DNA of 44,633 bases from an uncultured Eubacteriales bacterium. GTDB taxonomy: Bacteria; Bacillota; Clostridia; Oscillospirales; CAG-382. A program made the position numbers and the translations under genes. The DNA lies in NCBI GenBank assembly GCA_934479825.1, contig CAKSOW010000023.1, positions 1 to 44,633 on the forward strand, read 5' to 3'. Each line of letters starts with the position of its first letter. Position 1 is the stretch's first letter. Below, in pieces: positions 16,891 to 24,812 of this stretch. The notes under the pieces are model-generated. The model saw nothing but the letters and a program-made list of their open reading frames with translations. It did not search any database and was not told where the DNA came from.

Positions 16891-18312
16891 TTATGAATCC
16901 TCCAACTCGCGCGCCGCGTTTCCGAGCGCTTTTTTCGGCCGCATGAACAGCGTATCGTTAAGCCCTGCCAAACTCAACGGGCAGAACGGCTTCATATACG
17001 GTACACCGAACGATGTTTTTCCGCATAAGTGCACTACGGTAAGCGTCACCGCAAAAGCAATGCCTACTACGCCGAATAGCCTTGCGGCTATTAAATTCAT
17101 AAACCGTACCAACACGGTCGTGTTCATATACGGCGGCAAAATAAACGTACAGATGGCCGTCAGAGCCGCCACCATAATCACCGGCGCGCTGGAAATACCG
17201 GCGGAAATGGCCGCGTCTCCCAGAATAAGACCGCCTACAATGCTCACCGCGTCTCCCACCGCGCCCGGCATTCGCACACCCACCTCGCGGATAAACTCGA
17301 AAATGAGCAAAATTACCACCAATTCTCCGAACAGACTGAACGGAATATCGCGCCTTGCACCGGTCATGGCGGCATAGATACCCGGCGGCACGGCGTTTTT
17401 GTGGTGCTCCATGACGGCAATGTAAAAGGCCGGAAGATAGAGGGAAATGAGCATGCTGAGAAAGCGCACAATGCGCACGAACGTCGCATAATACGGCGTT
17501 TTGAGATAATCCTCTGCCGATTGTAGGCTTTCCACGAACAGATACGGCACGGTTAACACCACCGGACTTCCGTCGCAGATTACCGCCACACGTCCCTCGG
17601 CAAGCTTTGCCGCCACCTTATCCGGTTTTTCGCTGTTTCCCACCTCGGTAAACAGCCGCGGCGCACCGTCGGTGAGGAATTGTTCGATATAGCCGGAATC
17701 CATCACCGAATCCAGCTTGATTTCCGCAATCCGGCGTAAGAGATCCATTACAAGCGTTTCGTCGGCAACGCCCTCCAAATAGATTATTTTCACCGAAGTT
17801 TCGGAATACTTGCCGATTTTGGCGTCAAGCACTTTCATAGCCGGGGTGCGTAACCGTTTGCGTAGCAGCGCCACATTATCTTCCGCTTTTTCGATAAAGC
17901 CCTCGCGCGGCCCCCGAACCACCACTTCGTTTTCCGGTTCTCCGACCGAGCGCGACGGATCGTTCCGCGCCGCCGACGCATAGGCGCTCACCCCTTGCGG
18001 AATGTCCGTAAAAACGACTGCGCTTCCGGCAAGAACCTTTTGGCAGACAGCCTCATAGGAATCCAGCGCCTCGGCCTCGGAGGAACATAAGATTCCCTTG
18101 AAGGAATTGTCATCCTCCGGCGGCACCTGTGACGCGACAAGCGGTTTCACAACGCTTTCGGTGATGTATGTCCGGCCGGAAAAGTTGCCGATATTGGCAA
18201 GATACACCGTCTTTCCGGCACACAGAACCGGTCTTAGGTTGAAATCGCCGCATTTATCAAAGGTCTGACGCAGTTTTTCGCATACGCCGTCCGCCGAAAT
18301 TCCCGCAAGCAT
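16891..18312 (-). CDS. gerAA: Spore germination protein, GerAA/GerKA family
   Basis: Large subunit of a GerA-type germinant receptor in the spore inner membrane; the family can act as a nutrient-gated channel. 473 residues. The N-terminal half is soluble (to about residue 270) with family motifs GSAVVFTDIPQGVSAYA-like sequence, REGFIEKAEDN and MKVLDAKIGKYSETSVKIIYLEGVAD; the C-terminal half has about five helices, including LPAFYIAVMEHH and GDAVSIVGGLILGDAAI. I choose ATG 18312 because GGGAGGAAAG lies just upstream; an in-frame ATG at 18360 would add 16 residues. First gene of the operon, divergent from spoIIA, which fits expression in the sporangium. Confidence 0.93.
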   Translation of the reverse strand: MLAGISADGVCEKLRQTFDKCGDFNLRPVLCAGKTVYLANIGNFSGRTYITESVVKPLVASQVPPEDDNSFKGILCSSEAEALDSYEAVCQKVLAGSAVVFTDIPQGVSAYASAARNDPSRSVGEPENEVVVRGPREGFIEKAEDNVALLRKRLRTPAMKVLDAKIGKYSETSVKIIYLEGVADETLVMDLLRRIAEIKLDSVMDSGYIEQFLTDGAPRLFTEVGNSEKPDKVAAKLAEGRVAVICDGSPVVLTVPYLFVESLQSAEDYLKTPYYATFVRIVRFLSMLISLYLPAFYIAVMEHHKNAVPPGIYAAMTGARRDIPFSLFGELVVILLIFEFIREVGVRMPGAVGDAVSIVGGLILGDAAISAGISSAPVIMVAALTAICTFILPPYMNTTVLVRFMNLIAARLFGVVGIAFAVTLTVVHLCGKTSFGVPYMKPFCPLSLAGLNDTLFMRPKKALGNAARELEDS

Positions 18313-18343
18313 GTGCTTTCCTCCCGAAACTGTTTTTTGTCCT

Positions 18344-18375
18344 GTATAGTTTTGCCGCAAAAGGAAAAACTATAC
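18344..18375. promoter_or_regulatory. 10-bp inverted repeat upstream of gerAA
   Basis: GTATAGTTTT, 12 bases, AAAACTATAC, exact over both arms, 32-63 bases before gerAA ATG in the gerAA-spoIIAA divergent region. It could be an operator. One arm contains the GTATA seen in sigma-F/sigma-G -35 boxes, but no fitting -10 box is found at 17-18 bases, so I do not call a sigma-G promoter. Confidence 0.45.
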
Positions 18376-18502
18376 GTGAAAACAGGAGCACTTTTCAAAA
18401 AATCCGTAAAACTGCCCATATTCCGACTTTTTTCGCATAGGACAGGCTTTATAATGGTGACAAGATAAAAAACGTAAAAGAGCTATAAAAGGGATTGATT
18501 TT

Positions 18503-18847
18503 ATGAAAATGCAGGCTTATTGTGCGCCGGAGGGGTTAATTGTCCGGCTTGACGGGGAAATCGACCACCACAGCGCCGCCGAAATACGGGAAAATCTCGA
18601 CCGTATGATTGCCGAAACACGCCCGAAATCGCTGGTTCTGGAATTGAGCGACATCGATTTTATGGATAGCTCCGGCTTGGGGCTGGTGCTGGGACGGTAC
18701 CGCCGGTTGCAGGAGATCGGCTCGAAAATGTTCATCAAAAATCCATCGGTACGCACCGAAAAAATTCTCGCCATGGCCGGAGTAAACAAGCTTATCCGGA
18801 TTATCCGGACCGCGCCCGACGAAAACCAAAATCAAAAGAAAGGCTGA
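18503..18847 (+). CDS. spoIIAA: Anti-sigma F factor antagonist SpoIIAA
   Basis: Releases sigma-F from SpoIIAB in the forespore when unphosphorylated. 114 residues, a single STAS domain; the phosphorylated serine is in DFMDSSGLGLVLGRY (Ser56 or Ser57). ATG has AAAGGGAT upstream. It is the first gene of the classic three-gene order, 5 bases before spoIIAB. I find a TATAAT at 18450-18455 but no convincing sigma-H or -35 element. Confidence 0.96.
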   Translation: MKMQAYCAPEGLIVRLDGEIDHHSAAEIRENLDRMIAETRPKSLVLELSDIDFMDSSGLGLVLGRYRRLQEIGSKMFIKNPSVRTEKILAMAGVNKLIRIIRTAPDENQNQKKG

Positions 18848-18852
18848 TAGAC

Positions 18853-19389
18853 ATGACAGGCATCCAGACGGCAAGAGCGCCGGAAAAAGAGATACTGACG
18901 GCAGATCTGCCGGAATCATCAAAAACAAAAACGGCGGCAAAAAGAAAGAGAATGAATTTTTTCACCTGTACGCTTCCGGCGAGATCGGTCAATGAGGGAT
19001 TGGCGCGCGGAATCGTTTCAAGTTTCTGCGCTCAGCTTGACCCGACCGTGGAGGAATTATGCGACATGAAAACCGCCATTTCCGAGGCGGTGACCAACTG
19101 CATTGTCCACGCCTATGCAACCGAGCCGGACGAGCGAAAAAAGAAGATACTCTTGAAAGCCGAGTATTTTGACGACGGACTTTTAAGCGTCACCGTGCGT
19201 GATTACGGCTGCGGCATCGATGATGTGGCTCTTGCCATGCAGCCGATGTATTCCGGTGCCAACAGCGAAGAACGCAGCGGCATGGGCTTTTCGATCATGC
19301 AGTGTTTCACGGATAAAGTGTCGGTGCGCTCTAAGAAAGGCGGCGGCACAACAGTCACCTTGAAAAAATACATAGGAAAAGACGAATGA
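18853..19389 (+). CDS. spoIIAB: Anti-sigma F factor SpoIIAB
   Basis: Serine kinase and anti-sigma factor that binds sigma-F and phosphorylates SpoIIAA. 178 residues from ATG 18853, which has AGAAAGG 9 bases upstream. Homologues have about 145, and similarity begins only at MNFFTCTLPARSVNEGLAR (Met34, position 18952), so this protein has a basic N-terminal extension, or starts at 18952 where the ribosome site is weaker. The GHKL ATP-binding boxes are present: EAVTNCIVHAY (N box), RDYGCGI (G1), RSGMGFSIM (G2) and GGGTTVTL. The stop overlaps the sigF start as ATGA. Confidence 0.96.
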   Translation: MTGIQTARAPEKEILTADLPESSKTKTAAKRKRMNFFTCTLPARSVNEGLARGIVSSFCAQLDPTVEELCDMKTAISEAVTNCIVHAYATEPDERKKKILLKAEYFDDGLLSVTVRDYGCGIDDVALAMQPMYSGANSEERSGMGFSIMQCFTDKVSVRSKKGGGTTVTLKKYIGKDE

Positions 19390-20105
19390 GCGACCGTACG
19401 GCAGAAAACGCGCTGCTTTTAGAACGGGTCAAGAGTGGGGATAAAAGTGCCGAAGAAGATCTAATCCGGTCAAATCTTGCGTTGGTACGGAGCATTGCGG
19501 TTCGTTTTATGGGCAGAGGGCAGGATTTGGAGGATCTGATCCAGATCGGTTGCATGGGATTATTGAAAGCGGTCAGAGGATATGATGATTCGTATGGAAC
19601 GGCGTTCTCGACGTATGCCGTGCCGCTCATAAGCGGTGAGATCAAGCGGTTTCTCCGGGACGACGGTCTTATCAAGGTGAGCCGGGAGGCCAAGCGGAAT
19701 TACACGGTTTTAATGAGGGCCAAAGAGCTGTACTGCAAGAAAAGCGGACGCGAACCGAAGCTGCATGAGCTATGCGAGGCGTGCGGCATTGCGTATGACG
19801 ACGCCGTGTATGCGTTGGAAGCCTGCGGCGGTACGGTATCGTTACAGGACAAGATCGGAGACGAGGACGGTTTGAGTGTGGAGGAGATGTGCGCGGACAA
19901 CACCTTGGGGGACTTGACGGAAAAATTAGCATTGGAACAGGCAGTGGAGTCTTTGAAAGAACGGGACAAAGCGATCGTTTTTATGCGGTATTACAAGGGG
20001 CTGACGCAGAATGAAGTTGCCTTGCGGTTAGGCATGACGCAGGTAAAGGTTTCGCGTGCGGAAAAGAGAATCAAAGGAGAGCTGAAAAAGCTTTTATCTG
20101 CCTAA
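19386..20105 (+). CDS. sigF: RNA polymerase sporulation sigma factor SigF
   Basis: The first forespore-specific sigma factor. 239 residues. Region 1.2/2.1 begins NLALVRSIAVRFMGRGQDLEDLIQIG, region 2.4 holds TYAVPLISGEIKRFLRDDGLIKVSR, region 3 REPKLHELCEACGI, and region 4 ends with GLTQNEVALRLGMTQVKVSRAEKRI. It overlaps spoIIAB by 4 bases. The stop codon is followed immediately by cassette A of island 2, whose outer GGCGGC/GCCGCC arms and T run can act as the terminator. Confidence 0.96.
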   Translation: MSDRTAENALLLERVKSGDKSAEEDLIRSNLALVRSIAVRFMGRGQDLEDLIQIGCMGLLKAVRGYDDSYGTAFSTYAVPLISGEIKRFLRDDGLIKVSREAKRNYTVLMRAKELYCKKSGREPKLHELCEACGIAYDDAVYALEACGGTVSLQDKIGDEDGLSVEEMCADNTLGDLTEKLALEQAVESLKERDKAIVFMRYYKGLTQNEVALRLGMTQVKVSRAEKRIKGELKKLLSA

Positions 20106-20106
20106 A

Positions 20107-20193
20107 AAGGCGGCTCTGCCGCCTACCTGTTCTCACGCGAAGCGTGAGTGGCAGACCCGGCAGGGGCTGCCGGGGAGCCGCCTTATTTTTTTT
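20107..20193 (+). terminator. Cassette A copy 2 (left edge of island 2), sigF terminator
   Basis: Outer arms AAGGCGGCT (20107) and AGCCGCCTT (about 20178) enclose the smaller hairpins GGCGGCTCTGCCGCC, CTCACGC-GAA-GCGTGAG and GGCAGACCCGGCAGGGGCTGCC; a run of eight T follows the outer stem. It is also one of eight related cassettes in the window. Confidence 0.8.
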
Positions 20194-21095
20194 GCAAAGG
20201 CCTTAGGAAGAGGCTTTAAGGGAAATTTTCTTTTTTCGGAAAATTTCCCTAAGGGACGATATACGTACTTTTCGCTTGTACGAAAAGTACCAAAAGTACA
20301 CCAAAGGGTTGCGACCCTCTGGACTCCGGGGAACGGTTCAAAACCCGTGCGGTGGAATTTTAGGCAGAATTTGAAAGTTTCAGCGCATTAAGATTTTTTG
20401 CGAAAGTCTATTAGTGCCACAAAACGCACGGCCATGTTTTGAACCGGTGCGAGCCGCGAATTTTCATCAGACGCAGAATCGGGTTTTGCGGAAAATCGAA
20501 GTTGCAGTGGGGGCTTTCCGCCGCAAGTGTCGATAAAAAGGAAAGTTGCACGTTATCTTTGGTGCGGTGAAAATGGGAATTTGATGTGAGCTGATAGAAA
20601 CTTTGGGATTTATCCGAAATATTTTTGTGTGCAGAAAACCGGAATTTTATACTCTCACAAAGTTTTTCATTTTCTCAAAAATGGCTTTCTGTCATCTAAA
20701 AAACGATTTCCCACCAAACTTTCTCATTTCCTGAAACACATAACCTGCTGTTCGCCCAAATCAAGGTCCGCCTTTTTATAAACACTTACAAATCCTTACG
20801 CAGAAAAGTCACCCTTTCGCACCGGTTCAAAGCTTGAAAGCTGTTTTAGACACGAACCGATTCAATTTCTATAAAAAGCATGTCCGTGCAGAGCTTTGAA
20901 CCGTTCCCCGGGAGTCGGGAGGGTCGCAACCCTCGCGGCTGCTTTTTGGTTCTTTTTGCAGAAGCAAAAAGAACGTAAAATCGTCCTTAGGGAAATTTTC
21001 AGAAGAAGGGAAATTTCCCTAAGAGCCTCTTTCTATGCCTATCAGGAAAAGAAAAACATCCCTCTTGTTGTTTCTTTTTATCAAAAGAAACAACA
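20194..21095 (+). repeat. Island 2: hairpin arrays and core copy 2 (arm X - centre - arm Y)
   Basis: Left array: GGGAAATTTTC/GAAAATTTCCC stem and GTACTTTTCG/CGAAAAGTAC. Core: left arm X 20335-20445, centre 20446-20823, right arm Y 20824-20902 (79 bp). Arm Y folds with GGTTCAAAGCT / AGCTTTGAACC (11 bp). The conserved block GAAACACATAACCTGCTGTT lies at 20733-20752. Right array to 21095 includes GTTCTTTTTGC-AGAA-GCAAAAAGAAC and GTTGTTTCTTTTT ... AAAAGAAACAAC. No gene seen. Confidence 0.88.
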
Positions 21096-21170
21096 AGAGC
21101 CTCCCCTTTCGGGACGGCTCCCTCACGCTGTGCGTGAGAATCGGTGGGCGGCATAGCCGCCCTTTTTTCT
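21096..21170 (-). repeat. Cassette A copy 3 (right edge of island 2)
   Basis: Inverted relative to copy 2: CTCACGC-TGT-GCGTGAG hairpin, then GGGCGGC-ATA-GCCGCCC and TTTTTT on plus. Together with 20107-20193 it forms inverted ends of island 2. Confidence 0.82.
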
Positions 21171-21177
21171 CATTTTC

Positions 21178-21225
21178 TAAAAATGCCAAATGCCGCACAG
21201 ACGACAAGTCGTACTGCGCGGCATT
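21178..21225 (-). terminator. Terminator of galE
   Basis: A long stem: AATGCCGC(GCAG)T-ACGAC-TT-GTCGT-(CTGT)GCGGCATT read on minus, outer arms 21218-21225 and 21189-21196, followed on minus by GGCATTTTTAG. Confidence 0.75.
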
Positions 21226-21268
21226 GATTCTCGTTTTTGTTCTTTTCTAACGCTTTTCTTAGAAAAGC

Positions 21269-22285
21269 TTAGCTGTTGTAGCCGTTCGGATTTTCCGATT
21301 GCCACTTCCAAGAGTCCTTGCACATGTCCTCTAAATCATACTCAGCCGTCCAGCCTAATAATTCCTTCGCCTTGGCCGGATCTGAGTAACACTCGGCAAC
21401 ATCTCCTGCACGGCGCGGTGCAATGACATACGGAATCTCGCGTCCCGTCGCTTTTTCAAACGCTTTTACCATGTCAAGAACACTGTATCCTACACCCGTG
21501 CCGAGATTGATGACTTCTGCTCCCGCATGCTTTGCCGCATATTCGATCGCACATACATGCCCTTTTGCCAGATCCACCACATGAATGTAGTCGCGCACAC
21601 CTGTGCCGTCATGTGTCGGATAATCGTTGCCGAATACCGAGAGCTTCTTTAACTTGCCCACCGCTACCTGCGAAATGTACGGCATCAGATTGTTCGGTAT
21701 GCCGTGCGGGTCTTCACCGATACGTCCCGATTTGTGCGCTCCGACCGGGTTGAAGTACCGCAAAAGCACACAGGACATGTCGGGATACGCTACATTGACG
21801 TCGCGTAAAATCTGCTCAATCATGTATTTCGTCCAACCGTAAGGATTCGTGCATCCCTTGGTCGGCATCGTCTCGCGAAGAGGAACGGTTTCCGGTACAC
21901 CGTATACGGTCGCCGAAGAACTGAATACAATTTTCTTGACGCCGTGCGCACGCATGACTTCCAAAAGCGTAAGCGTTGTGTCAAGATTGTTGCGATAATA
22001 CTCAATCGGCTTTTCCACCGATTCGCCCACCGCCTTGTAACCGGCAAAATGAATGACGCTGTCGATATCCTGCTCAGTGAAAAGCTTGTCAAGAGCCGCT
22101 TTGTCAGCCACGTCAATGTTGTATACCACCGGACGTTTGCCGGAAATTTCTTCAATGCGGTCAATGACAATGGGATTTGCATTGTAGAAATTGTCGGCAA
22201 TGACCACTTCATATCCCTTGGCGGTCAGCTCGACGCAGGTATGACTGCCGATATAGCCGGCGCCGCCGGTCAAAAGAATTTTCAT
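21269..22285 (-). CDS. galE: UDP-glucose 4-epimerase
   Basis: Interconverts UDP-glucose and UDP-galactose in the cytoplasm, for galactose use and for cell-surface glycan precursors. 338 residues, typical. The NAD-binding Rossmann motif GGAGYIGSH is at residues 7-15; the catalytic triad Ser is in VFSSSATVYG and the Tyr/Lys pair in PYGWTKYMIEQ (near 147-157). The C-terminal sequence ETGKxIPY-like (ATGREIPYVIAPRRAGDVAECYSDPAKAKELLGW) is standard. The start has AGGAAAGGAACGAATCTT upstream. A single-gene unit with its own promoter at 22351-22379. Confidence 0.97.
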   Translation of the reverse strand: MKILLTGGAGYIGSHTCVELTAKGYEVVIADNFYNANPIVIDRIEEISGKRPVVYNIDVADKAALDKLFTEQDIDSVIHFAGYKAVGESVEKPIEYYRNNLDTTLTLLEVMRAHGVKKIVFSSSATVYGVPETVPLRETMPTKGCTNPYGWTKYMIEQILRDVNVAYPDMSCVLLRYFNPVGAHKSGRIGEDPHGIPNNLMPYISQVAVGKLKKLSVFGNDYPTHDGTGVRDYIHVVDLAKGHVCAIEYAAKHAGAEVINLGTGVGYSVLDMVKAFEKATGREIPYVIAPRRAGDVAECYSDPAKAKELLGWTAEYDLEDMCKDSWKWQSENPNGYNS

Positions 22286-22350
22286 AAGATTCGTTCCTTT
22301 CCTCGCAAGTCCGGATATGAGCCGGACTTTTTGTTTCTCTTTGAGCTTTT

Positions 22351-22379
22351 ATTTTACACCCTTTTTGGCCGCTTGTCAA
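22351..22379 (-). promoter_or_regulatory. Vegetative promoter of galE
   Basis: On minus: TTGACA (22379-22374), 17 bases, TAAAAT (22356-22351), 66 bases before galE ATG. Confidence 0.85.
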
Positions 22380-22397
22380 GAATTTGGCACACTGTTT

Positions 22398-22441
22398 AAC
22401 AATATTGACGTATATTGTTTTATTTGCAGTCGTGATATAGT
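22398..22441 (+). promoter_or_regulatory. feoB promoter region with palindrome, possible metal-repressor operator
   Basis: An exact inverted repeat AACAATAT-TGACGT-ATATTGTT is at 22398-22419. It is followed by an extended -10 element TGA-TATAGT at 22433-22441. The palindrome covers the place of the -35 box, so a repressor bound there would block the promoter. Fur or DtxR/IdeR-type control of feoB is usual, but this sequence is not a clear match to either consensus. Confidence 0.5.
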
Positions 22442-22548
22442 ATATGCTTTACCGTATTTAAAAAATATATCCTTCAAAAATCATTTTTTCGCTTTCCGGC
22501 ATATGCTGTCAAGAGAACAAAAAGCCGAAATTAAGGAAGGTGTTACTT

Positions 22549-24690
22549 ATGGGATTGACGTCGGCGTCAACCGGACGGCAAATACTTACTTCAAACGATT
22601 CCCTGCCGGAAAACACACGTCTTTTGGTGCTTGCCGGAAGCCCAAACGTAGGAAAAAGCACGGTTTTCAACGCTTTGACCGGATTAAGACAGCACACCGG
22701 CAACTGGACGGGAAAAACCGTGTCCACCGCGGTCGGGAATGTGCCGTTTGAGGGAAAAAACTATCTGCTTGCCGATGTGCCGGGTACCTATTCCTTATGC
22801 GCGCGTTCAGCGGAAGAGGCCGTCGCACGGGATTTTATCTGTTTCGGCGGCGCGTGCGGCGTGATCGTGGTGTGCGATGCGCTGTGCCTGGGGCGGAATC
22901 TGGCGCTTGTACTGCAAATTTCGGAAGTTACGCCAAACGTTATCGTGTGCGTCAATCTGTTGGATGAGGCGGAGAAGAAAGGCGTTTGGTATGACCTCGA
23001 CGGACTGTCCGAAAAGTTGGGGATTCCGGTCGTTCCGTGTGCGGCCAAGCACGGACGCGGTCTGGATAAACTGATGCGCGCGGCGGCCGATCTATGCGAT
23101 TCATGTGAAGAATCGGTTTCCGCCCCAAAGGCGCACGAAAAAATCTTTTCCGTGCCGTTTCCCGAACCGGTCGAAAAAGCCGTCTGTGTGCTTTGCGGGA
23201 ATATTGAACGTCTTTGTCCCGGGATGCCGTCCCGGTTTGCTGCCGAAAAATTTCTCTGCGGCGACAAGGAAATGACCGATGCGTTGGAAAAGCATTTCGG
23301 CGTTTGTCTGTCAGAGAATACGGCGTTTTCCGAAGCGTTGGAAAACGTGCAAAAAGACCTGCGCTTGCAGGGGTATGACGCCGAAAAAACCGGCGACGCC
23401 ATTGCAGAAAGCCTGCAACGCACCGGTATGCGGCTCGCTTCGGAAGCGACGCTTGCCAAAGGCGATTCCTATGGAAAAAGCGACCGGCGCATCGATAGGA
23501 TCCTTACCGGACGGCTCACGGCGTTCCCCATTTTATTCTTATTTTTAATGTGCGTATTCTGGCTGACGATAGAGGGCGCAAATGCGCCGTCGGCGTTTCT
23601 TTCACGGATATTATTTGCCTTTGAAACGCCGTTTTATGAATTTTTATGTGCGCTTGCCTTGCCGAACGCTGTATGTGAATTGATCTGTTTCGGCGTTTAC
23701 CGCGTGGTTGCGTGGGTCGTGTCGGTCATGCTGCCGCCCATGGCCATCTTTTTTCCGCTGTTTACGCTGTTGGAGGATATCGGCTTTTTGCCGCGTGTAG
23801 CCTTTGACCTTGACCGGTTGTTTGCGTCCTGTCATGCATGCGGAAAACAGGCGTTGACTATGTGCATGGGATTTGGGTGCAATGCGGCAGGCGTTGTGGG
23901 CTGTCGGATCATCGATTCGCCGCGCGAGCGGTTGATTGCGATCCTCACCAACAGTTTTGTGCCGTGCAACGGGCGGTTTCCGCTGTTTGTAACAATTATT
24001 TCGCTGTTTTTCTTGGCCGGGCATGGTTCATCGCTCTTGTCGGCGCTCATTTTATCCGGTTTTATTCTGCTCGGCGTTCTGTGCACGCTTGCAGCGTCGT
24101 TTTTGTTGGGGCGCACGGTTTTAAAAGGAGAACCGACCGCGTTTACGTTAGAGTTGCCGCCGTTCCGGATGCCGAACGTGCGGCAGGTGATCATTCGCTC
24201 ATTTCTCGACCGGACGTTATTTGTATTGGGGCGCGCAGTAGTAGCGGCCGCGCCGGCAGGGATTCTGATCTGGCTGCTTGCAAACGTTTCGGTGGAAGGA
24301 GCGACGCTGTTATCCTACTGCACAGGCTTTCTCGATCCGTTTGCGCGCGTTTTCGGGCTGGACGGCGTGATTCTCATGGCGTTTATATTGGCGCTGCCGG
24401 CCAATGAGATTGTGATTCCGGTGATTGTCATGACCTATATGGCAAACGGGACATTAAGCTTATCGGGGCTGGAAAACGGAGCGTTATGGGAACTTTTGTC
24501 CGCCAACGGCTGGACGACGGTGACAGCGTTATGCGTGATGTTATTCTCGCTCTTACATTTTCCGTGTGCGACTACACTGCTTACCGTGAAAAAGGAGACC
24601 GGGCGAATCCGGTGGATGGTGCTTGCGGCTGTTTTACCGACGGTATTCGGTCTTGTTGCGTGTTTTGCCGTATCGCATCTGTTTGCATAA
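22549..24690 (+). CDS. feoB: Ferrous iron transport protein B
   Basis: Imports Fe(II) across the cytoplasmic membrane. 713 residues from ATG 22549, which has AAGGAAGG 8 bases upstream; an in-frame GTG at 22540 lies inside that site. The N-terminal G domain has GSPNVGKST (30-38), DVPG (76-79), NLLD (136-139) and the G5 region PCAAKHGRG; a helical spacer follows. The channel domain starts near residue 325 and contains GFGCNAAGVVGCR and the second-half LPANEIVIPVI. No feoA precedes or follows it, although FeoA usually accompanies FeoB; the first 20 residues are a short polar tail, not a FeoA fusion. Confidence 0.95.
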   Translation: MGLTSASTGRQILTSNDSLPENTRLLVLAGSPNVGKSTVFNALTGLRQHTGNWTGKTVSTAVGNVPFEGKNYLLADVPGTYSLCARSAEEAVARDFICFGGACGVIVVCDALCLGRNLALVLQISEVTPNVIVCVNLLDEAEKKGVWYDLDGLSEKLGIPVVPCAAKHGRGLDKLMRAAADLCDSCEESVSAPKAHEKIFSVPFPEPVEKAVCVLCGNIERLCPGMPSRFAAEKFLCGDKEMTDALEKHFGVCLSENTAFSEALENVQKDLRLQGYDAEKTGDAIAESLQRTGMRLASEATLAKGDSYGKSDRRIDRILTGRLTAFPILFLFLMCVFWLTIEGANAPSAFLSRILFAFETPFYEFLCALALPNAVCELICFGVYRVVAWVVSVMLPPMAIFFPLFTLLEDIGFLPRVAFDLDRLFASCHACGKQALTMCMGFGCNAAGVVGCRIIDSPRERLIAILTNSFVPCNGRFPLFVTIISLFFLAGHGSSLLSALILSGFILLGVLCTLAASFLLGRTVLKGEPTAFTLELPPFRMPNVRQVIIRSFLDRTLFVLGRAVVAAAPAGILIWLLANVSVEGATLLSYCTGFLDPFARVFGLDGVILMAFILALPANEIVIPVIVMTYMANGTLSLSGLENGALWELLSANGWTTVTALCVMLFSLLHFPCATTLLTVKKETGRIRWMVLAAVLPTVFGLVACFAVSHLFA

Positions 24691-24699
24691 CGCTATGGA

Positions 24700-24734
24700 G
24701 TAAGGGACTTTTCGTTAAACGAAAAGTCCCTTAC
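24700..24734 (+). terminator. Terminator-like hairpin of feoB
   Basis: Stem GTAAGGGACTTTTCGTT / AACGAAAAGTCCCTTAC with almost no loop, 10 bases after the feoB stop. No T run follows; cassette A begins at the next base. Confidence 0.65.
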
Positions 24735-24812
24735 GGCGGCTTTGCCGCCTGCCGATTCTCACGCGAAGCGTGAGTTAGCCGCCCTGAAAGGGCGGCTGGG
24801 AAGCCGTGGTTA
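24735..24812 (+). repeat. Cassette A copy 4 (left edge of island 3)
   Basis: GGCGGC-TTT-GCCGCC, then CTCACGC-GAA-GCGTGAG, then AGCCGCCC-TGAAA-GGGCGGCT. Same order as copies 2 and 5. Confidence 0.85.

Noticed and set aside
18319..18400. Sigma-G promoter before gerAA
   Set aside because: A GTATA is present, but no CATnnTA-like -10 box stands at 17-18 bases.
18376..18502. Sigma-H promoter before spoIIAA
   Set aside because: AGGA-containing candidates exist, but none has a GAAT-type -10 at the proper spacing.
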